From assembly GCF_039538045.1 (NCBI RefSeq), contig NZ_BAABBQ010000001.1, positions 2,254,001 through 2,318,000 of the forward strand: a DNA stretch of 64,000 bases. The letters are read 5' to 3'. The notes beneath the pieces were generated by a model that saw nothing but the letters and a program-made list of their open reading frames with translations, ran no database searches and was not told the DNA's origin. Shown here piece by piece: positions 10,057-18,801 of the stretch. Source of the DNA: Sphingomonas swuensis. Its GTDB lineage: Bacteria > Pseudomonadota > Alphaproteobacteria > Sphingomonadales > Sphingomonadaceae. The number at the start of each line of letters is the position of its first letter. The stretch's first letter is position 1. A program made the position numbers and the translations under genes.

Positions 10057-13000
10057 ATGAAGAAGAACCAAGAGGATGCCCTTGGCATGCGCTCGAACCT
10101 GGGCACGCTGGCCGGTATCGCCGCCGCCCTCCTCTTCTTCCTCGCCACGGGGATCGTCACCTACCTCAACATTCAGTCGGTCCGCACCGAGACCGACCGG
10201 GTCGCGACCACCCATGAGGTCATCACCGGGCTCGGCGACCTCCTGTCCGCGATGCAGGACGCCGAGACCGGACAGCGCGGCTATCTGCTGACCGGCGACC
10301 CTGCCTTTCTCCAGCCTTATCGCGATGCGCAGTCGCGAAGCGTGGCAAGCCTCCAGAGCCTCGACCGGCTGACCCATGACGATCCGGCGCAGCAGGCCAA
10401 TCTGCGCGCGCTTCGGCCGCAGGTGGATGCCAAGTTCGCCGGCCTTGCCCGCTCGATCGAGGTCAGGCGCACGCAGGGGCTGCAAGGCACGCTGACGACG
10501 ATCGATGCCGATCGCGACAAGGCCGAAATGGACGCGGTCAGGGCGCGGATCGCCCAGCTGCGCGCCGAGGAGCGGCGAACCCGCCTTTCGCGGCTGGATC
10601 AGCGCGACGCGGCCTTCCAGTCAGCGATCCTCAGCACCATCCTCGCAGCCCTGCTCGGCATGGGGCTGACGCTTGCCATCGGCTTCCTCAACCACCGCGC
10701 CATGCAGCTCCGGCGCCGCCAGCTGTGGCTGCGCTCGGGAGAGGTCGGGCTGAGCCAGGCCATGCTCGGCGACAAGGACGTTCGCGGGCTCAGCGGCGAC
10801 ATCGTCGATTACCTGACGAGCTACACCGGCGCCCAGGCTGCCGTCCTGTTCAAGGGCGAGCATGGCGTCTTCCAGCAGATGGCGACGCTCGGGGTCCCGT
10901 CGGAAGCCAAGGTGCCGCAGCGCTTCGCCCTTCGCGAAGGCCTGCTCGGGCGGGTCGCGGCCGAGGGCGCGCCGATGATCATCGACGACGTGCCCGAGGG
11001 CTATCTCACCATCGGCTCGGCGCTTGGAAGCGATGTGCCGCGTCACCTGGTGATCGCGCCGCTCCGCGCCGATGGGCTGGTCAACGCAGTGGTCGAGCTG
11101 GGCTTCCTCAAGGCGGTCGATGACCGAGTGCTCGAGCTGCTGGAGCATGTCGCCCAGCCCGCCGGCACCGCGCTTCGCTCGGCCAAGTACCGGACCGAGC
11201 TCCAGATGCTCCTCGAGGAGACGCAGCGCCAGACCGAGGAGCTGCAGGTCCAGAGCGAGGAGCTCAAGGTCTCCAACGAGGAACTGGAAGAGCAGGGCCG
11301 CGCGCTCAAGGAATCGGCGGTGCGGCTCGAGCAGCAGCAGGTCGAGCTCGAACAGACAAACTCGCAGCTCGAGGAGCAGGCGCAGCTGCTCGAGCACCAG
11401 CGCGACGACATCGCTCGGTCGAGCGCGGCGGTCGAACTGAAGGCTCGCGAGCTTGAGCAGGCCAGCCAGTACAAGTCGGACTTCCTCGCCAACATGAGCC
11501 ATGAGCTGCGCACCCCGCTCAACTCGCTGCTCATCCTTTCCAAGCTGCTCGGCGACAATCCGAACGGCAATCTGACCGACGAGCAGGCGCAATATGCCCG
11601 CACCATCCAGGCGTCGGGCAATGACCTCCTCAACCTCATCAACGACATTCTCGACCTGTCCAAGATCGAGGCCGGCCACGTCGAGGTCCGGCCGGAAGAA
11701 ATGGCGATCTCGCGGATGGTCAGGGACCTGCAGCGGACCTTCGATCCGATCGCTTCCGAGCGCGGCCTGACCTTCGCGATCGACATCGGCGATGGCGCGC
11801 CCGCCGACATCGTTTCGGATCGCCAGCGCCTCGAGCAGATCCTGAAGAACCTCCTCGCCAACGCGTTCAAGTTCACCGAAAAGGGTACGGTCACGCTGGG
11901 CATCGCGAAGGCGGAAGGCGACCGCCTCGCCCTGACCGTGTCCGATACCGGGATCGGCATCGCGCCCGAACAGCAGCAAGCCATCTTCGAGGCGTTCCGC
12001 CAGGCCGACGGATCGATCAACCGCAAGTTCGGCGGGACCGGCCTCGGGCTGTCCATCTCGCGCGAGCTTGCCCGACTGCTCGGCGGAAGCATCGCGCTCG
12101 AGAGCGAGCCGGGCCGCGGAAGCCGCTTCACCGTCACCATCCCGGTCGACTATGATCCGGCGCTGGTCGCGGCCCGGCCCGAGCCCGCCGCTGCCCCCGC
12201 GAAGTCCGCGCCGCTCGCCGCCTCGCCGCAGCCGGCCATGCCCAAGCGCAAGCAGGCGGTCCGTTCGGCTCCGCTCGAAGACGACCGCGACCATCTCGGC
12301 GGCGGCCGCCGAGTGCTGCTGATCGTCGAGGATGACCGCACCTTCGCCGGAATCGTCCGCGACATCGCCCGCGAGGCCGCGTTCCAGACCCTCGTCGCCG
12401 GGACCGCCGAAGAGGCGCTCGAACTGGCGCGCGAGCACAAGCCGAGCGGGATCGTCCTCGATCTCGGGCTTCCGGACCAGTCGGGTCTCGCCGTCCTCGA
12501 CCGGCTGAAGCGCGAGGACGCGACGCGTCACATTCCGATCCACGTCATCTCGGCCAGCGACCAGACCCAGACGGCTTTCTCGCTCGGCGCGATGGGCTAT
12601 CTGGTCAAGCCGGTGAAGCGCGAGGAGCTCGCCCATGCGCTGGAGACGCTCGAAGCCCAGCTGACCCGCACGATGCGGCGCGTTCTGATCGTCGAGGATG
12701 ACGAACGGCAGCGCGACGCGGTCGCCAAGCTGCTCGCCGGACCGGAGATCGAGACCGTCGGCGCCGGCACCGCGGCCGAATGCCTCAAGCTGTTGAGCGA
12801 AGAGACCTTCGACTGCATGGTTCTCGACCTGTCGCTGCCAGACACCTCGGGCTTCTCGCTGCTCGAGACGCTGAGCAAGGACGGCGACCACAGCTTCCCG
12901 CCGGTGATCGTCTATACCGGGCACGATCTCAGCCAGGCCGACGAGCAGCGCCTCCGCCGTTATTCGAACTCGATCATCATCAAGGGCGCCAAGTCGCCCG

Positions 13001-13488
13001 AGCGGCTGCTCGACGAGGTCACCCTCTTCCTCCACCAGGTCGTCTCGGAGCTTCCGCCCGAGCAGCAGAAGATGATCCAGCAGGCTCGTCACCGGGACGC
13101 CTTGCTAGAGGGCCGAACGATCCTTGTGGTCGAGGACGACGTCCGCAACGTCTACTCCCTGACCAACATCCTCGAACCGCGCGGAGCCAAGGTCAGGATC
13201 GCCCGCAACGGGCAGGAAGCGCTCGACGCGCTCGGGAACAAGAACGGCGAGGCGCCGATCGACCTCGTCCTGATGGACGTGATGATGCCGGTGATGGACG
13301 GTCTCGAGGCAACCCGGCGGATCCGCGACGACCATCGCTGGGGCAAGCTTCCGATCATCATGCTGACCGCCAAGGCGATGCCCGACGACCAGGAGAAGTG
13401 CCTGGCGGCGGGAGCAAGCGATTACATGGCCAAGCCGCTCGACGTCGACAAACTGCTGTCGCTGGTCCGGGTGTGGATGCCGCGGTGA
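10057..13488 (+). CDS. Membrane hybrid histidine kinase: CHASE3-GAF-HisKA-HATPase-three receivers
   Basis: From ATG 10057 the protein has 1143 residues. Two membrane spans (about 17-37 and 188-211) bracket a CHASE3-type extracytoplasmic domain with the typical DAETGQRGYLLTGD motif. A GAF-like domain (about 235-375), a long Gln/Glu-rich coiled coil (about 378-468), HisKA with SHELRTPLN (His about 482) and HATPase_c follow. Three receiver domains start near residues 751, 875 and 1020; each keeps an acceptor Asp (VLDLGLPD, VLDLSLPD, LMDVMMPV). ATG 10087, with AGAGGA ten bases upstream, is an alternative start; an upstream TTG at 9985 is less likely. The stop overlaps the cheR-like GTG. The signal sensed is unknown. 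Confidence 0.9.
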   Translation: MKKNQEDALGMRSNLGTLAGIAAALLFFLATGIVTYLNIQSVRTETDRVATTHEVITGLGDLLSAMQDAETGQRGYLLTGDPAFLQPYRDAQSRSVASLQSLDRLTHDDPAQQANLRALRPQVDAKFAGLARSIEVRRTQGLQGTLTTIDADRDKAEMDAVRARIAQLRAEERRTRLSRLDQRDAAFQSAILSTILAALLGMGLTLAIGFLNHRAMQLRRRQLWLRSGEVGLSQAMLGDKDVRGLSGDIVDYLTSYTGAQAAVLFKGEHGVFQQMATLGVPSEAKVPQRFALREGLLGRVAAEGAPMIIDDVPEGYLTIGSALGSDVPRHLVIAPLRADGLVNAVVELGFLKAVDDRVLELLEHVAQPAGTALRSAKYRTELQMLLEETQRQTEELQVQSEELKVSNEELEEQGRALKESAVRLEQQQVELEQTNSQLEEQAQLLEHQRDDIARSSAAVELKARELEQASQYKSDFLANMSHELRTPLNSLLILSKLLGDNPNGNLTDEQAQYARTIQASGNDLLNLINDILDLSKIEAGHVEVRPEEMAISRMVRDLQRTFDPIASERGLTFAIDIGDGAPADIVSDRQRLEQILKNLLANAFKFTEKGTVTLGIAKAEGDRLALTVSDTGIGIAPEQQQAIFEAFRQADGSINRKFGGTGLGLSISRELARLLGGSIALESEPGRGSRFTVTIPVDYDPALVAARPEPAAAPAKSAPLAASPQPAMPKRKQAVRSAPLEDDRDHLGGGRRVLLIVEDDRTFAGIVRDIAREAAFQTLVAGTAEEALELAREHKPSGIVLDLGLPDQSGLAVLDRLKREDATRHIPIHVISASDQTQTAFSLGAMGYLVKPVKREELAHALETLEAQLTRTMRRVLIVEDDERQRDAVAKLLAGPEIETVGAGTAAECLKLLSEETFDCMVLDLSLPDTSGFSLLETLSKDGDHSFPPVIVYTGHDLSQADEQRLRRYSNSIIIKGAKSPERLLDEVTLFLHQVVSELPPEQQKMIQQARHRDALLEGRTILVVEDDVRNVYSLTNILEPRGAKVRIARNGQEALDALGNKNGEAPIDLVLMDVMMPVMDGLEATRRIRDDHRWGKLPIIMLTAKAMPDDQEKCLAAGASDYMAKPLDVDKLLSLVRVWMPR

Positions 13489-14321
13489 ACGAAGCGCCCG
13501 CCGAGCCGGTCGAGGACATCGAGATCCAGCTTCTGCTGGAAGCCCTCTACCTTCGCTACCATTACGACTTCCGCCATTATGCTCGGGCCTCGATCAAGCG
13601 CCGGCTCCGCCAGGCCCGTGACCAGCTGGGTTTCGACACCTTCTCGGCGATGCAGGAACAACTGCTCCACAGCGACGAGATGGTCGGGCGCCTGCTCGAT
13701 TATCTGACCGTCCAAGTCAGCGAGATGTTCCGCGACCCAAGCTACTTTCGGGCCCTGCGCGAGAAGGTGCTGCCGCACCTTCGCACCTACCCCAGCCTCA
13801 AGATCTGGATCGCCGGCTGCAGCCATGGCGAGGAAGTCTATTCCTTCGCCATCATGCTGCTTGAGGAGGGGCTGCTCGACCGCACCCTCATCTATGCCAC
13901 CGACATCAACCCCGAGGCGCTCGAGATCGCCCGAAGCGGGGTCTATCCGCTCGACCGCATCGCGCTCTTCACCCGCAATCACCAGCAGGCCGGCGGCAAG
14001 ACCTCGCTCGCCGACTATTATACCACCGCCTACGGGCGCGCGGTTTTCGACAAGAAGCTGCGCGCGCAGGTCGTCTTCTCCGACCACAGCCTGGTCAGCG
14101 ACGAAGTCTTCACCGAGTGCCAGCTGGTGTCCTGCCGCAACGTGATGATCTACTTCGACCGTCCGCTGCAGGACCGCGCTGTCGGACTGTTCCGGGACTC
14201 TCTCACCAGACGCGGTTTCCTCGGGCTCGGCTCCAAGGAGACGCTGCGCTTCTCGAGCCATGTCGAGGCGTTCACCGACTTCGTCCGCGAAGAGAAGATC
14301 TACCAGCGGAGCGAGAGGTGA
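13485..14321 (+). CDS. CheR-type protein-glutamate O-methyltransferase
   Basis: The GTG start at 13485 overlaps the preceding stop (GTGA) and gives 278 residues. An N-terminal all-helical CheR domain with an RRLRQAR basic patch is followed by a SAM-binding methyltransferase domain: AGCSHGEEVYS corresponds to the canonical ACSTGEEPYS, and SCRNVMIYF to CRNVxIYF. CheR enzymes methylate glutamates, classically on chemoreceptors. No receptor, cheA or cheW is adjacent, so the substrate is more likely a partner in this four-gene signalling set. The next gene overlaps by four bases (GTGA). Confidence 0.9.
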   Translation: MNEAPAEPVEDIEIQLLLEALYLRYHYDFRHYARASIKRRLRQARDQLGFDTFSAMQEQLLHSDEMVGRLLDYLTVQVSEMFRDPSYFRALREKVLPHLRTYPSLKIWIAGCSHGEEVYSFAIMLLEEGLLDRTLIYATDINPEALEIARSGVYPLDRIALFTRNHQQAGGKTSLADYYTTAYGRAVFDKKLRAQVVFSDHSLVSDEVFTECQLVSCRNVMIYFDRPLQDRAVGLFRDSLTRRGFLGLGSKETLRFSSHVEAFTDFVREEKIYQRSER

Positions 14322-14890
14322 GCGCCGCGCCGCCGACCGCGATCGTGATCGGTGCCTCGGCGGGGGCCGTGCAGGCGCTGTCGGACCTTCTCCCGCGACT
14401 GCCCGCCGACTATCCGCTTCCGATCCTGATCGTCGTGCACGTCCCGGCCGCCCCGTCGGGGCTGACCACCCTCTTCTCGGCCAAGTGCGCGGTGGCCGTG
14501 GTCGAGCCGGACGACAAGGAGGCGATCGCGCCCGGGACGGTCTACTTCGCGCCGCCCGGCTACCATCTGCTGGTGGAGCATGGCCTTACCGTCGCGCTCT
14601 CCGCCGACGAGCCGGTCCTCTTCTCGAGGCCGTCGATCGACGTCTTGTTCGAAAGTGCAGCGGACAGCCTTGGGGCGGGCGTGCTCGCGATCGTCCTCAC
14701 CGGAGCCAATGAGGATGGGTCGCGCGGCGCACGCGCGATCGAGCAGGCCGGAGGACGGGTGCTGGTCGAGGAGCCTTCGACCGCCTATGCCGCCGCGATG
14801 CCGTCCGCCGCCCTTGCCCGTTGCTCCGCCGCGAGGGCCCTATCGCTCGACGCCATTGCCGAGCACCTGCTGAGCGTGGGCAGCCGATGA
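14318..14890 (+). CDS. CheB-type methylesterase domain protein without receiver
   Basis: The 190-residue protein is only the CheB catalytic domain, because the usual N-terminal receiver (about 120-140 residues) is missing. The catalytic Ser lies in IGASAGAV near the N-terminus (canonical GASTGG), the His in IVVHVP, and the Asp in LTGANEDGSRG. The enzyme would remove methyl groups or deamidate glutamines on the protein modified by the neighbouring CheR. GTG 14318 overlaps the cheR-like stop and its own stop overlaps the next ATG, so all four genes appear translationally coupled. Confidence 0.88.
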   Translation: MSAAPPTAIVIGASAGAVQALSDLLPRLPADYPLPILIVVHVPAAPSGLTTLFSAKCAVAVVEPDDKEAIAPGTVYFAPPGYHLLVEHGLTVALSADEPVLFSRPSIDVLFESAADSLGAGVLAIVLTGANEDGSRGARAIEQAGGRVLVEEPSTAYAAAMPSAALARCSAARALSLDAIAEHLLSVGSR

Positions 14891-16548
14891 CTGCCGCGAG
14901 GCCCGTCCCGCTTCTGATCGTCGACGATCTCCCGGAGAACCTGCTTGCGCTCGAGGCGCTGCTGAGGACCGATCACCTCACCTTCCTTCGTGCGCGCTCG
15001 GGCGAGGAGGCGCTCGAGCTGCTGCTCAAGCACGACGTCGCGTTGGCGCTGCTCGACGTTCAGATGCCGGGCATGGACGGGTTCGAACTGGCCGAGTTCA
15101 TGCGCGGCAACGAACGCTCGCGGCGGGTTCCGATTATCTTCGTGACCGCCGGGAGCGGAGACACGCACCGGCGCTTCCGCGGCTATGAGGCGGGTGCCGT
15201 CGACTTCATCCAGAAGCCGATCGAGCCCGACGTCCTGCGCAGCAAGGTCGGCGTCTTCGTCGACCTGCACCAGCAGCGGTTGGCGCTGGCCGATGCCGCC
15301 GACCAGCTCGAGGTGCAAGTGCGCCAGCGGACCGCCGAACTCGAACTAGCGATGCGCCGGCTCAAGGAAGAAGTCGCCGAGCGCGAGCGGGCCGAAGCCT
15401 CGCTCCGGCAAAGCCAGAAGATGGAGGCGGTCGGCCAACTCACCGGCGGGATCGCCCACGACTTCAACAATATGCTGACGGGGATCATCGGTTCGCTCGA
15501 CATGATGCGCCGGCGCATCGCCGATGGCCGGATGGACGGGATCGACCGCTACCTCGACACGGCGCTTGGCTCGGCCGAGCGGGCGGCGGCGCTGACCCAC
15601 CGCCTGCTCGCCTTCGCGCGCCGCCAGCCGCTCGACCCGCAGCCGCTCGATGTCGCCGCCATCCTCCAATCGGTGGCGCAGCTCGTCAGCCACGCGCTGC
15701 CAGAAAATGTCCGGCTGCGGCTCGACATTCCCGACGGACTTCCGCTGGTGCTGGCGGATTCCAACCAGCTCGAGAACGCCATCCTCAACCTCGCGGTGAA
15801 TGCGCGCGACGCAATGCCCGACGGGGGAGATCTGGTGATATCGGCGGCCCGCGCCGTCCCCCTGGAGGGCGTGATCGCCGGTGAGTTTCTGCTGATTTCG
15901 GTCGCCGATACCGGACAGGGGATGCCGCCCGAGGTGCTCGAGAAGGTGTTCGAGCCCTTCTTCACGACCAAGCCGATCGGACAAGGCACCGGCCTTGGCC
16001 TCTCGATGGTCTACGGCTTTGCCCAGCAGAGCGGCGGAACCGTCCGGATCGACAGTCAGCCGGGCGCGGGCACCACGATCGCGCTCACCCTTCCGACCAC
16101 TCGGTCGGCGCCGGTGCCGCAAAGTGGAGTGCAGCCCGCGGCCCGCAAGGGAGCGGGCGAGCGGGTGCTGGTGGTCGAGGACGAGGACGCCGTGCGGATG
16201 CTTGTGCGCGAAGTGCTCGAGGAGCTCGACTACGAGGCGATCGAGATCGCCGATCCGGCCAAGGCCCTCCCCTGCCTTGCCTCTGGCGAGCACATCGACC
16301 TGATGATCTCGGACATTGGAATGCCGGGGATAAACGGTCGCGAGCTTGCGGACGAAGCGCGTCGTACCCGCCCCGACCTGCCGATCCTGTTCATCACTGG
16401 CTATGCCGGACATGAGACCACCCTGGCCGACTTCCTCGGGCCGGGCATGTCGCTCATCACCAAGCCCTTTACGCTCGAGAAATTGGCCAGGACCATCGGG
16501 GAGCTTATCGGCTCGTCGAAGGTGGAAGCTTCGGAGCAGTCGTCCTGA
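14887..16548 (+). CDS. Soluble hybrid histidine kinase: receiver-HisKA-HATPase-receiver
   Basis: The 553-residue protein has no membrane span. It starts with a receiver ([11 protein letters not shown], acceptor Asp in [11 protein letters not shown], Lys in FIQKPI). A short coiled coil leads to a HisKA domain of the [11 protein letters not shown] type, then HATPase_c ([15 protein letters not shown]), then a second receiver ([11 protein letters not shown], Asp in [11 protein letters not shown]). Receiver-first kinases of this sort usually take phosphate or allosteric input from another kinase, here probably the membrane hybrid kinase three genes upstream. ATG 14887 overlaps the CheB-like stop. 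No DNA-binding output domain is encoded in the cluster. Confidence 0.9.
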   Translation: MTAARPVPLLIVDDLPENLLALEALLRTDHLTFLRARSGEEALELLLKHDVALALLDVQMPGMDGFELAEFMRGNERSRRVPIIFVTAGSGDTHRRFRGYEAGAVDFIQKPIEPDVLRSKVGVFVDLHQQRLALADAADQLEVQVRQRTAELELAMRRLKEEVAERERAEASLRQSQKMEAVGQLTGGIAHDFNNMLTGIIGSLDMMRRRIADGRMDGIDRYLDTALGSAERAAALTHRLLAFARRQPLDPQPLDVAAILQSVAQLVSHALPENVRLRLDIPDGLPLVLADSNQLENAILNLAVNARDAMPDGGDLVISAARAVPLEGVIAGEFLLISVADTGQGMPPEVLEKVFEPFFTTKPIGQGTGLGLSMVYGFAQQSGGTVRIDSQPGAGTTIALTLPTTRSAPVPQSGVQPAARKGAGERVLVVEDEDAVRMLVREVLEELDYEAIEIADPAKALPCLASGEHIDLMISDIGMPGINGRELADEARRTRPDLPILFITGYAGHETTLADFLGPGMSLITKPFTLEKLARTIGELIGSSKVEASEQSS

Positions 16549-16800
16549 TGCGCCTCGCGCAAGGGCATCTCTGAACCGCGAGATAATCTGCCCATTGCGG
16601 TAGCGATCTCGTTTGCCGGACGCCTTTCCGGCGAGGCTCTCCCTTGCGAGCTACCATCAAGCACTGATGCCTTTAAGCAACACCTTCCGATAAGCACCAC
16701 ATCGGAGGAAACAAAGGCGTTCAAAATCCATTCAACCCCACGCGGACGCCACGGCTTGTGGCGGTCGGGCTCGCATGAGCCGAGCAGAAGGGGATCAAAT
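16549..16800. other. 252-base intergenic region, no gene seen
   Basis: This is the longest gene-free stretch in the window. It is locally less GC-rich than its surroundings, and I find no open reading frame with a ribosome site, no tRNA cloverleaf and no strong terminator. CGGACGCC-TTTCC-GGCG (around 16618-16634) can form a small hairpin. It probably holds the end of the kinase transcript and the promoter of the adhesin gene at 16801, which is preceded by AAGGGG about seven bases upstream. Confidence 0.5.
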
Positions 16801-17973
16801 ATGAAGCGTTTCGCAGTTTCTCTCAGCGTCAGTGTTGCGGCGCTGGCTTTCACCACAGCGACTCCAGCCGCTGCCCAATGCGTAACGGGTGTGGCCGGGC
16901 AGGTGAACTGCAACGCCAACTCGAACGCGACCGGCGCCAACGCCACCGCGACCGGCAATCTCGCCACTGCGACCGGCACGTCGTCGTCGGCCTATGGCGA
17001 CCGCGCGTTCGCGTCGGGCAACTTCTCGACCGCGATCGGCGACTTCTCCGCGGCGCAGGGCCTTCAGGCCACTGCCGTGGGTGACGCTGCCAGCGCCCTG
17101 TCGACCAACGCCAGCTCGTTCGGCCGCAATGCCAACGTCAGCGCGGCTGCGACCAACGGTACCGCTCTCGGCGCCAACACGGCCGTCACCGGAGTCAACG
17201 GCACCGCCGTCGGCAATCTCGCTCAGGCGACCGGCACCTCGGCCACCGCGCTCGGCGATCGCGCCGTTGCCTCGGGCAACTTCTCGACCGCGCTCGGCGA
17301 CTTCGCCGCCGCGACCGGCCTCCAGTCGACCGCCGTCGGCGACGTCGCGAGCGCGCTCGCGGCCAACTCCACCGCGATCGGCCGTAACGCCAACGTGACC
17401 GCGGCCGGCACCAACGGCACCGCGCTCGGCCAGGGCACGGTGGTCAGCGCCGCCAACGCCACCGCCGTCGGCTCCGGTGCGACCGCTGCCTTCGCGGGCT
17501 CGACCGCGATCGGTGCCGGCGCTGCCACCACCGCCGCCAATCAGGTTTCGATCGGCGCCGCCGGTTCGACCGTCCGCCTCGGCGGCTACGGCGCGGGCAT
17601 CCTGCAGACCGATGCCAACGGCATCGTCTCGACCAACACCACGCTGGTCAACAATGTCACCACCCTTCAGGGCCAGGTCGGAACGCTGCAGACCAACCAG
17701 ACCACCCTGTTCGACCTTGCCAACGTCAATCGCCGCGACATCCGCCGCGCCAACGAGGGTGTCGCCATGGCGCTCGCGATGGAAAGCCCGGTTCTCCCGA
17801 GCGATGCCCGCTTCGGCGTTGCCGGTGGCCTCGGCTACTTCGGCAACCGCGTCGGCGGCACCGCCTCCTTCGCGGCGCGTGTCGGCCAGCGTTCGGCGCT
17901 GACCGGCGGCATCGGCATCGGCTTCGACTCCGGCAAGATCGGTGCTCGTGCCGGCTTCCAGCACGCCTGGTAA
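16801..17973 (+). CDS. Small trimeric autotransporter with YadA-like head and anchor
   Basis: The 390-residue product has a Sec signal peptide (cleavage likely after ATPAAAQ, about residue 27) and a head made of YadA-type left-handed beta-roll repeats, recognisable as recurring (S/T)AxG and NxTAxG units. A short coiled region follows (about 275-320), then a C-terminal YadA-like membrane anchor with NRRDIRRANEGVAMALAM ending in an aromatic residue. Such proteins trimerise, export themselves through their own barrel, and mediate adhesion or autoagglutination. This one is very short for the family, with almost no stalk. An 86-residue tandem duplication lies inside the head. Confidence 0.85.
   Translation: MKRFAVSLSVSVAALAFTTATPAAAQCVTGVAGQVNCNANSNATGANATATGNLATATGTSSSAYGDRAFASGNFSTAIGDFSAAQGLQATAVGDAASALSTNASSFGRNANVSAAATNGTALGANTAVTGVNGTAVGNLAQATGTSATALGDRAVASGNFSTALGDFAAATGLQSTAVGDVASALAANSTAIGRNANVTAAGTNGTALGQGTVVSAANATAVGSGATAAFAGSTAIGAGAATTAANQVSIGAAGSTVRLGGYGAGILQTDANGIVSTNTTLVNNVTTLQGQVGTLQTNQTTLFDLANVNRRDIRRANEGVAMALAMESPVLPSDARFGVAGGLGYFGNRVGGTASFAARVGQRSALTGGIGIGFDSGKIGARAGFQHAW
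16969..17484 (+). repeat. Two in-frame 258-base repeats in the adhesin head
   Basis: Copy one begins at 16969 and copy two at 17227, each with GCGACCGGCAC. The offset is exactly 258 bases, or 86 codons. The translated copies align without gaps; GDRA(F/V)ASGNFSTA(I/L)GDF recurs at the same phase, as do TAVGD and GRNANV. This indicates a segmental duplication that kept the beta-roll register. Differences are mostly conservative substitutions, so it is not very recent. Confidence 0.85.
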
Positions 17974-18508
17974 GCAAGGGGTCGCTACGATCACCCGTGC
18001 TCGTCTGACCAACGTCGGCCGATCCTCATCGGTGTGGGCAGGACTTCTGGTCCTGCTCGCACCGGTGCACGGGGCGCAGGCGGCGACACAACAAGCGACG
18101 GCCCAGCAACAGCCCGCGCAACGCCCGGGCGAGCTGATGGATCGTCTGGTTGCCGACAAGCTCGTCTGGTCGACCCTGATCGCCATCGATCAGGCCAATC
18201 GCACTGGCAATTACAGCGTTCTTCGGGCGCTCGGATCGGAAAGCTTTCAGCGGACCAACTCCGAGGTACAGCTTGCCGCAACCTTCCGTAACCTACGGGC
18301 AAATCAGGTCGATTTGTCGAACACCCTGATCATCTCACCGATCTACGAGGGTGCCCCGACGGTGACCGGCGGCGTGTTGCGCGCGAAGGGCGTGTATCCG
18401 CTGCGACCGGTCGCGATCGGGTTCGACCTGCTGTTCGAGCAGAACAATGGCGGATGGAAGGTGCTTGGCCTGTTTGTTGCACCGTTGGTCAGAGCCTCCG
18501 GGCGCTGA
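17942..18508 (+). CDS. Secreted protein of unknown function, start uncertain
   Basis: The reading frame ends at 18508 and encodes a signal-peptide-like segment (WAGLLVLLAPVHGAQAA) followed by a domain of about 130 residues. That domain contains ALGSESFQ and GGVLRAKGVYPLRP, and ends in GFDLLFEQNNGGWKVLGLFV, which resembles NTF2-like folds; I do not recognise a named family. The GTG at 17942 overlaps the adhesin gene by 32 bases, and a GTG at 18032 would start right at the hydrophobic core. Neither has a good ribosome site; AAGGGG at 17977-17982 is followed only by non-standard codons. It may act with the adhesin upstream, which is inference from position. Confidence 0.65.
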   Translation: MLVPASSTPGKQGVATITRARLTNVGRSSSVWAGLLVLLAPVHGAQAATQQATAQQQPAQRPGELMDRLVADKLVWSTLIAIDQANRTGNYSVLRALGSESFQRTNSEVQLAATFRNLRANQVDLSNTLIISPIYEGAPTVTGGVLRAKGVYPLRPVAIGFDLLFEQNNGGWKVLGLFVAPLVRASGR

Positions 18509-18533
18509 CCGGAACCTCCACCGGTTAGCCGGG

Positions 18534-18548
18534 TCAGTCAAAGACTGA
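18534..18548. repeat. Short inverted repeat upstream of the peptide gene
   Basis: TCAGTC-AAA-GACTGA is a perfect 6-base inverted repeat with a 3-base spacer, followed by TTTAAG. It is 25 bases after the secreted-protein stop and 28 bases before the small peptide ATG. It could be a weak terminator for the upstream gene or an operator for the peptide gene. The sequence alone does not decide. Confidence 0.35.
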
Positions 18549-18576
18549 TTTAAGAATTCAACGAAGGAAGATGTCC

Positions 18577-18729
18577 ATGATCAACAACCGAGAGAAGAGC
18601 GACGCCAAGGGTGTCCCGACCGCCAAGAAGCCGTGGTCGAAGCCGGTCCTGACCCGCATGGTCGCCGGTTCGGCTGAGAGCCAGCGCGGCAACGTCGCCG
18701 ACGGCGGCGGCGGGTTCCAGGGCAGCTAA
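18577..18729 (+). CDS. Candidate RiPP (lasso-like) precursor peptide, 50 residues
   Basis: ATG 18577 is eight bases after AAGGA (18564-18568); ATG 18571 is too close to that site to be used. The peptide is polar and basic at the front, then carries KKPWSKPVL, which resembles the YxxPxL-type leader motif bound by lasso-peptide recognition proteins (Trp in the aromatic position). AGSAE follows, then a tail SQRGNVADGGGGFQGS. Starting a core at that Ser would put an Asp at position 8, the ring size used by lasso peptides, although the usual Thr at leader position -2 is absent. A cyclase-like gene follows after a strong hairpin. The gene call is solid; the RiPP role is inference. Confidence 0.7.
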   Translation: MINNREKSDAKGVPTAKKPWSKPVLTRMVAGSAESQRGNVADGGGGFQGS

Positions 18730-18764
18730 GTCAGCCCTGCCGCTTTCGATATCGATGCACTACA

Positions 18765-18798
18765 AGCTCCCGGCAGTGATGCCGGGAGCTGACCTTTT
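18765..18798 (+). terminator. Strong hairpin with T-tract between peptide gene and cyclase
   Basis: AGCTCCCGGCA (18765-18775), loop GTGA and TGCCGGGAGCT (18780-18790) form a perfect 11-bp stem, followed by GACCTTTT. This has the shape of an intrinsic terminator or attenuator. Partial read-through would give much more peptide mRNA than cyclase mRNA, a common arrangement for precursor and modifying enzyme. The hairpin also covers the GGGAG upstream of the cyclase ATG. Confidence 0.8.
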
Positions 18799-18801
18799 CC
18801 G

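Noticed and set aside
18577..18729. Alternative view of the 50-residue gene as a toxin or antitoxin
   Set aside because: No partner toxin or DNA-binding antitoxin is adjacent. The basic leader with W-x-x-P-x-L and the cyclase next door fit a RiPP better.
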